Source: Acidobacteriota bacterium (GTDB lineage: Bacteria; Acidobacteriota; Blastocatellia; Pyrinomonadales; Pyrinomonadaceae). Taken from it: DNA of 9,565 nt. Positions 6,393 to 9,565 of the stretch are shown piece after piece; within the stretch, counting starts at the first letter, position 1, and each line of letters begins with the position of its first letter. Location: assembly GCA_003222835.1 (NCBI GenBank), contig QHXE01000439.1, positions 1,357 to 10,921 of the forward strand, read 5' to 3'. The translations under genes and the position numbers were made by a program. The notes below the pieces were generated by a model. That model did not search any database, had not been told where the DNA came from, and saw only the letters and a program-made list of their open reading frames with translations.

Positions 6393-6743
6393 TCACATCG
6401 TTTTCTGTTTTTCGGTGAGAGCGATTCCCATCTTCTCGAGCGTTATCTTGTTCAGCGTTCCGGTTATTTTCAGACCTTCGGCTTGCTGATACTTCTTAAG
6501 TCCGGCGCGGGTGTCGGTATCGAGCTTACCGATCTGTTCTCCACTAAAAAAGCCGCGCTGCTTAAGAATCGTCTGCGCTTGCTTGATTTGGTCCGCAGTG
6601 GCTCGAAAGATCGGCTTCCGATTGGGCGTGGCTTTATTGCTGTTCGACGAACCATTCGAGTTAGCGTTCGTGTTCTGATTCTGCGCGACAGAGATCGAGA
6701 GCAACAGGAAAAGCGAGAGTACTAAAAACGGGAGCGCCTTCAT
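6393..6743 (-). CDS. Exported peptidoglycan-binding domain protein with Asn/Ser-rich linker
   Basis: A 116-residue minus-strand protein. It has a signal peptide (MKALPFLVLSLFLLLSISVA, cleavage near residue 20) and then a low-complexity Asn/Ser/Thr linker (about residues 21-42). Next comes one peptidoglycan-binding domain of PF01471 type (about 50-110) with IKQAQTILKQRGFFSG, then LDTDTRAGLKKYQQAEGLKI, then GTLNKITLEKMGI. A good ribosome site (GAAGGAG on the minus strand, 6756-6750) precedes the start. There is no catalytic domain, so it probably binds cell-wall glycan in the periplasm or targets a partner. It is convergent with the stress-like gene and divergent from the lytic transglycosylase, which also acts on peptidoglycan. 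The linker length and composition suggest a flexible tether. Confidence 0.8.
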   Translation of the reverse strand: MKALPFLVLSLFLLLSISVAQNQNTNANSNGSSNSNKATPNRKPIFRATADQIKQAQTILKQRGFFSGEQIGKLDTDTRAGLKKYQQAEGLKITGTLNKITLEKMGIALTEKQKTM

Positions 6744-7044
6744 GTGATTCTCCTTCTGATTTTCGGGAGCCGTATTGAGCGTCCGAAACTGATAAAGCCT
6801 AACGAGCGATTAAAAGCCGGACGTGATGACGAGCAGCTATCATACTATCGCTGTCAAGCCTGAACGCGTGCCCGATTAAACTCTTCCCTGTCCCACCTAA
6901 CCCTCCTTCTGAGAGCTACTTAAAATGGGAGTCAAATATGGTTGGCAAATCTTAAACGCGTCTGTTATTATCATTTAGCCCTGAGCCCGAGGGTATCGTA
7001 CAAAGAACCCACCGACCCTCGAATCACTTAAGACGTACCAAACG
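6744..7044. other. Divergent intergenic region between two cell-wall genes
   Basis: These 301 bases separate the leftward peptidoglycan-binding gene from the rightward lytic transglycosylase. No gene is seen. A rightward sigma70-type promoter lies at 6942-6971 and a leader hairpin at 6988-7021. For the leftward gene there is only a TTGACA at 6857-6852 without a good -10 at normal spacing, so its promoter is undetermined. Confidence 0.55.
6942..6971 (+). promoter_or_regulatory. Sigma70-type promoter for the lytic transglycosylase
   Basis: TTGGCA (6942-6947) and TATTAT (6966-6971) each match the consensus -35 and -10 at five of six bases, with an 18-base spacer. Transcription would start near 6978, giving a leader of ~67 bases. 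A 7-bp stem (6988-6994 with 7015-7021, 20-base loop) lies in that leader. Confidence 0.55.
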
Positions 7045-7857
7045 ATGAACCGATACCTTCCCCCTGTTTTCCTGTTACTGCTCACTTGCGCGCCCGCGTT
7101 AGCCCAAAGCGCATCCTATTCCTTCGATAACTTTGACGTAGCGAATGGTGTACGGATCTATTCTGAACCGGCCAAGAGTCATGCCGCAGTTCCCCGATCG
7201 CGACGGACAGTCGGAAATGCAACTGCGACTAAGCCAGATCGAAACGTTATCCCGACCGTGCTGGTCTATCCGGCCACGGCAGACGGTGGCAAGACTTCGT
7301 CGCTGCATGGATACACCACCGGCAGCGCCGAGGTCGATAACTATCTCGGCAACTCAGGAACCAATAATCGCGTCGATCCTCTGGTGCTCTATTCAATCAT
7401 GCATCAGGAATCGAGTTTCAAATTGCACGCCGTCTCGCCGAAAGGGGCGCGTGGGCTCATGCAATTGATGCCAGGGACCGCGGCCCGCTATGGAGTCTCG
7501 AATATTTTCGATGCTAAACAGAATATCGAAGGCGGCGCGCGCTACATTCGCTTTCTGCTCGATCTCTTTGATGGAGACATCAATCTTGCTTTGGCCGGAT
7601 ATAACGCCGGCGAGGGCGCAGTGGAAAAGTATGGCTGGCGCATTCCTCCTTACTCGGAAACCCAGGAATATGTCCGGCGCATCTCGCGGCGATACAGTCT
7701 GCTGCGCGATCCAAACGCCGCACTTTATGCCCCGCGACTCTCTTCCGCGCAGGTAGCCACGCTTCGTGATAAGCAACCAGCACCGCTCACAATTTACGAG
7801 AGAACAATTCTTACTGTGCGTTTGCCTGACGGGAGATTGCAGTTAATGAGTCAGTAG
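7045..7857 (+). CDS. Exported lytic transglycosylase (SLT family)
   Basis: A 270-residue protein with a signal peptide (MNRYLPPVFLLLLTCAPALA, cleavage near residue 20), a low-similarity linker of ~75 residues and a Slt70/MltE-like catalytic domain (about 97-205). Family motifs are complete: the catalytic glutamate E122 in MHQESSF, KGARGLMQLMPGTA, and LALAGYNAGEGAVEKYGWRIPPYSETQEYV. The enzyme cleaves the MurNAc-GlcNAc bond of peptidoglycan in the periplasm, forming 1,6-anhydro ends. There is no lipobox, so it is probably soluble. The ~55 residues after the domain have no assigned role. No clear ribosome site precedes the ATG. It is divergent from a peptidoglycan-binding protein, which fits a shared wall-remodelling job, and is followed by a strong terminator. 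Confidence 0.9.
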   Translation: MNRYLPPVFLLLLTCAPALAQSASYSFDNFDVANGVRIYSEPAKSHAAVPRSRRTVGNATATKPDRNVIPTVLVYPATADGGKTSSLHGYTTGSAEVDNYLGNSGTNNRVDPLVLYSIMHQESSFKLHAVSPKGARGLMQLMPGTAARYGVSNIFDAKQNIEGGARYIRFLLDLFDGDINLALAGYNAGEGAVEKYGWRIPPYSETQEYVRRISRRYSLLRDPNAALYAPRLSSAQVATLRDKQPAPLTIYERTILTVRLPDGRLQLMSQ

Positions 7858-7885
7858 GCAGAATTTCCCAATTGGTTCTTGTAAG

Positions 7886-7925
7886 ACGAGGCGATTCGTG
7901 CGAAGCAGGCGAGTCGCCTCGTTTT
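7886..7925 (+). terminator. Intrinsic terminator after the lytic transglycosylase
   Basis: A G+C-rich hairpin of 13 pairs (7886-7898 with 7910-7922, one G-U pair) and an 11-base loop is followed directly by a run of Ts ending at 7925. It lies 28 bases after the stop at 7857, in the right place and orientation to end that transcript. Confidence 0.8.
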
Positions 7926-7939
7926 GCATTTCCTGGACG

Positions 7940-8025
7940 GTGTCCGATAAGCTTCAGCTTGTCGCGATCGGCTTGGTTCACGTTCTTTAACGATTGAAGG
8001 CGACAAGCTGAAGCTTATCGGACAC
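7940..8025. repeat. Perfect 25-bp inverted repeat
   Basis: The arms 7940-7964 and 8001-8025 are exact inverted copies with a 36-base loop. The arms carry GATAAGCTTCAGCTTGTCG and its complement. There is no T-run, so it is not a standard terminator, and a terminator already lies just upstream. The right arm ends 4 bases before the GGAG ribosome site of the next gene. It is probably a dispersed palindromic repeat or small non-autonomous element; no target-site duplication was identified. Confidence 0.8.
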
Positions 8026-8039
8026 AATTGGAGCAAAGA

Positions 8040-8633
8040 ATGCGCTGCGATAAATGTGGATCGTTTCTCGATTCAGACAGCCGGTTCTGCAAGACGTGCG
8101 GGGCTGCTGTCCGCGATTCCGAAGAAACGCAAATTGCGCGTCCACAGTCTTCCGTTCCGACCCATTCCGATGAGGGCGACGATGTCGAGAACGTAATCTT
8201 TAGGGTACGTCCGACAATGCTTTTCATAAAGATCGGATACGGAGCCACAATATTGGGCGCCATTCTACTAACGATCCTGCTGGCGATGATCAAAATCGTG
8301 GACATTCCCTGGTACGTTTCGCTTCCCATCGCGATGGGCCTGTTGCTGATTCCCGCTTATTATCATCTTAAGCGCAACATGATTCGCTATACCGTCACCG
8401 ACGCGAAAATCGAAATCGATTATGGCCTGATTGCGCGGACGACGCGGAATATTCCGATCTCTAAGATTCAGGACGTGACGGTGTCGGCGTCGATTTGGCA
8501 GCGCTTACTGGGCTTTGGCGACATCGTAGTCGACAACGCCAGCGAAATCGGCGGGACGACGACTCTGCACAACATCAATAATCCTCGCCACTACGCCGAC
8601 CTGCTTTTGCGGCAGCTGCCGCGATGGCATTAG
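8040..8633 (+). CDS. Zinc-ribbon membrane protein with bPH_2 (bacterial PH) domain
   Basis: ATG 8040 is chosen because GGAG (8030-8033) sits 6 bases upstream; the TTG at 8028 would overlap that site. The 197-residue protein begins with a zinc ribbon, C3-x2-C6-x10-C17-x2-C20. A polar acidic linker follows, then two membrane helices (about residues 61-80 and 86-108) and a bPH_2 domain of the YdbS/YdbT type (about 110-190: YTVTDAKIEIDYGLIARTTR, then IPISKIQDVTV, then LLGFGDIVVDNASEIGG). Zinc-ribbon plus PH membrane proteins are common but poorly characterised. They are thought to sit at the inner membrane with the ribbon in the cytoplasm; the ligand is unknown. The next gene starts 13 bases after its stop, so the pair is probably co-transcribed. 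Confidence 0.82.
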   Translation: MRCDKCGSFLDSDSRFCKTCGAAVRDSEETQIARPQSSVPTHSDEGDDVENVIFRVRPTMLFIKIGYGATILGAILLTILLAMIKIVDIPWYVSLPIAMGLLLIPAYYHLKRNMIRYTVTDAKIEIDYGLIARTTRNIPISKIQDVTVSASIWQRLLGFGDIVVDNASEIGGTTTLHNINNPRHYADLLLRQLPRWH

Positions 8634-8646
8634 TCTAATTAGAGTT

Positions 8647-9565
8647 ATGAGTGTGCCAGACTTCATCTGTTTCAAGCGAAGGAAGAGCCTTTCCAAGATT
8701 CTGGCGCTGATGCTTCTAATCTTATCTGCATCGGCCCTCGCGCAAGCCCATCCGCCATCGGCCGACGTGGTCAAAATGTTTCCGTTAGACCTGCGTGGCT
8801 TCCATACCGATCCACTGTCCATGCGACCGTTGGTGACCCTTGCTAAGGAAGGACTCCTTCAAGCAGATTATTTCGCTTCCGACGCTAATCAAACCAACGC
8901 GTCACCATTTCTCGGGGCGGAAGCTGAATACTTAACAGAAAATGGCAACAGGTTGCTTGTTGAGATTGTTAGGCTGCGAAGCGATTCTGAGGCTTATTCT
9001 TTCCTGACAGTAACCGCGCGAAAGATGAGAGAAGAAGAACGCTCGCAGAATATGCGACTTGGCAACGTAGGAACAGCAAGCTTTATCGGACCACGAAGTA
9101 TTGTTTTCTTTTGCGATACGACGTTCGCTCGAATAACCAATGAGACCGCGGGAAATTCTGATGAAGTGGTTGCTCTCGGACATCTGCTTGCAGAGACATT
9201 CGGGAAGGGTGAGGATGATGTTCCGGTCCTGGTTAAGCATCTTCCTGATTGGCAGGCCACCCAACCCACAGCAATCTATGCCGTGAATGTAGGCCCGCTT
9301 CGAGACGCAATTCCAGATCAACCAATTCTCAGCGAACTAAACTTCGAAGGCGGCACCGAAGCAGTCAGTGCGAACTACGGCCAGTCACAGCTCGTGATTG
9401 TTGAATTCACCACGCCGCAAATCTCAATCGATAACGATCAGCGAATCTTGGCTAAGATTCAGGAGCTTAAGAATCAGGGGCAATCGGCGCCCTCTGCCTA
9501 TCGTCGCGTGGGAAACTATTCAGTCTTTGTTTTCAATGCATCGGATGAGAAGACCGCTAACGAGC
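8647..9565 (+). CDS. Exported DUF6599-like protein of unknown function (partial, runs off the window)
   Basis: An ATG at 8647 opens a frame that stays open for 306 codons to the window edge. An N-terminal basic stretch (CFKRRKSLSK) and a hydrophobic segment ending ALAQA (about residues 18-35) form a signal peptide. The mature part starts with MFPLDLRGF and contains EAEYLTENGNRLLVEIVRL, a SEAYSFL segment, and a second half with VIVEFTTPQISIDNDQRILA. This pattern resembles the DUF6599 family known mainly from Acidobacteriota, recalled with moderate certainty. No enzyme motif or CxxC is visible. It follows the PH protein by 13 bases with only a weak ribosome site, so translation may be coupled. 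It could be a lipid- or wall-associated periplasmic factor, but nothing shows this directly. Confidence 0.65.
   Translation, partial: MSVPDFICFKRRKSLSKILALMLLILSASALAQAHPPSADVVKMFPLDLRGFHTDPLSMRPLVTLAKEGLLQADYFASDANQTNASPFLGAEAEYLTENGNRLLVEIVRLRSDSEAYSFLTVTARKMREEERSQNMRLGNVGTASFIGPRSIVFFCDTTFARITNETAGNSDEVVALGHLLAETFGKGEDDVPVLVKHLPDWQATQPTAIYAVNVGPLRDAIPDQPILSELNFEGGTEAVSANYGQSQLVIVEFTTPQISIDNDQRILAKIQELKNQGQSAPSAYRRVGNYSVFVFNASDEKTANE

Noticed and set aside
7940..8025. CRISPR or insertion-sequence end
   Set aside because: Only one inverted pair, no spaced direct repeats, no transposase and no target-site duplication seen.
8932..9321. 129-codon minus-strand frame
   Set aside because: The plus-strand frame from 8647 is open for over 300 codons with a signal peptide, so this is its antisense shadow.

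Overview
The window is a chromosomal stretch of roughly 54-55% GC (judged by eye) from a Gram-negative-type bacterium with many exported proteins. The mix suggests Acidobacteriota, probably Blastocatellia/Pyrinomonadales: TlpA-like redoxins with helical N-terminal regions, a CcdA-TlpA fusion, a DUF6599-like secreted protein, an Asn-rich peptidoglycan-binding lipoprotein-like protein, and frequent long inverted repeats between genes. This assignment is inference from gene content; no marker gene such as 16S rRNA is present.

Region 1 (1-515) is the 3' end of thiO, the glycine oxidase of thiamine biosynthesis. Region 2 (547-4493) is a same-strand redox block. It holds an exported TlpA-type thioredoxin gene split by a frame change near 1150-1210, a small PepSY-associated membrane protein, a CcdA/DsbD-type electron-transfer membrane domain fused to a TlpA/ResA thioredoxin, and a second exported redoxin whose signal peptide and body are in different frames and whose active site is CxxW rather than CxxC. 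The membrane protein and the CcdA-TlpA fusion are 3 bases apart and surely form one transcription unit. Together these genes look like a system that carries reducing power from the cytoplasm to periplasmic disulfides, haem or metal sites.

Region 3 (4605-5600) is rluD, a 23S rRNA pseudouridine synthase, starting just after a perfect 22-bp inverted repeat. Region 4 (5884-6743) holds a glycine-zipper protein with a YflT-like stress domain, convergent with an exported peptidoglycan-binding protein. Region 5 (7045-7857) is an exported lytic transglycosylase, divergent from the peptidoglycan-binding gene across a 301-base gap with a good sigma70-type promoter. It is followed by a clear intrinsic terminator. 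Region 6 (8040-9565) has a zinc-ribbon/bPH_2 membrane protein followed closely by an exported DUF6599-like protein that runs off the window.

Four intergenic inverted-repeat or multi-stem elements (1931-1991, 3819-3911, 4532-4595, 7940-8025) are the most distinctive non-coding signals. I do not see a clearly new multi-gene system. The strongest leads are the redoxin block with its two matching frame disruptions, the CxxW redoxin, the three-way-junction element, and the inverted repeats placed directly against start sites.
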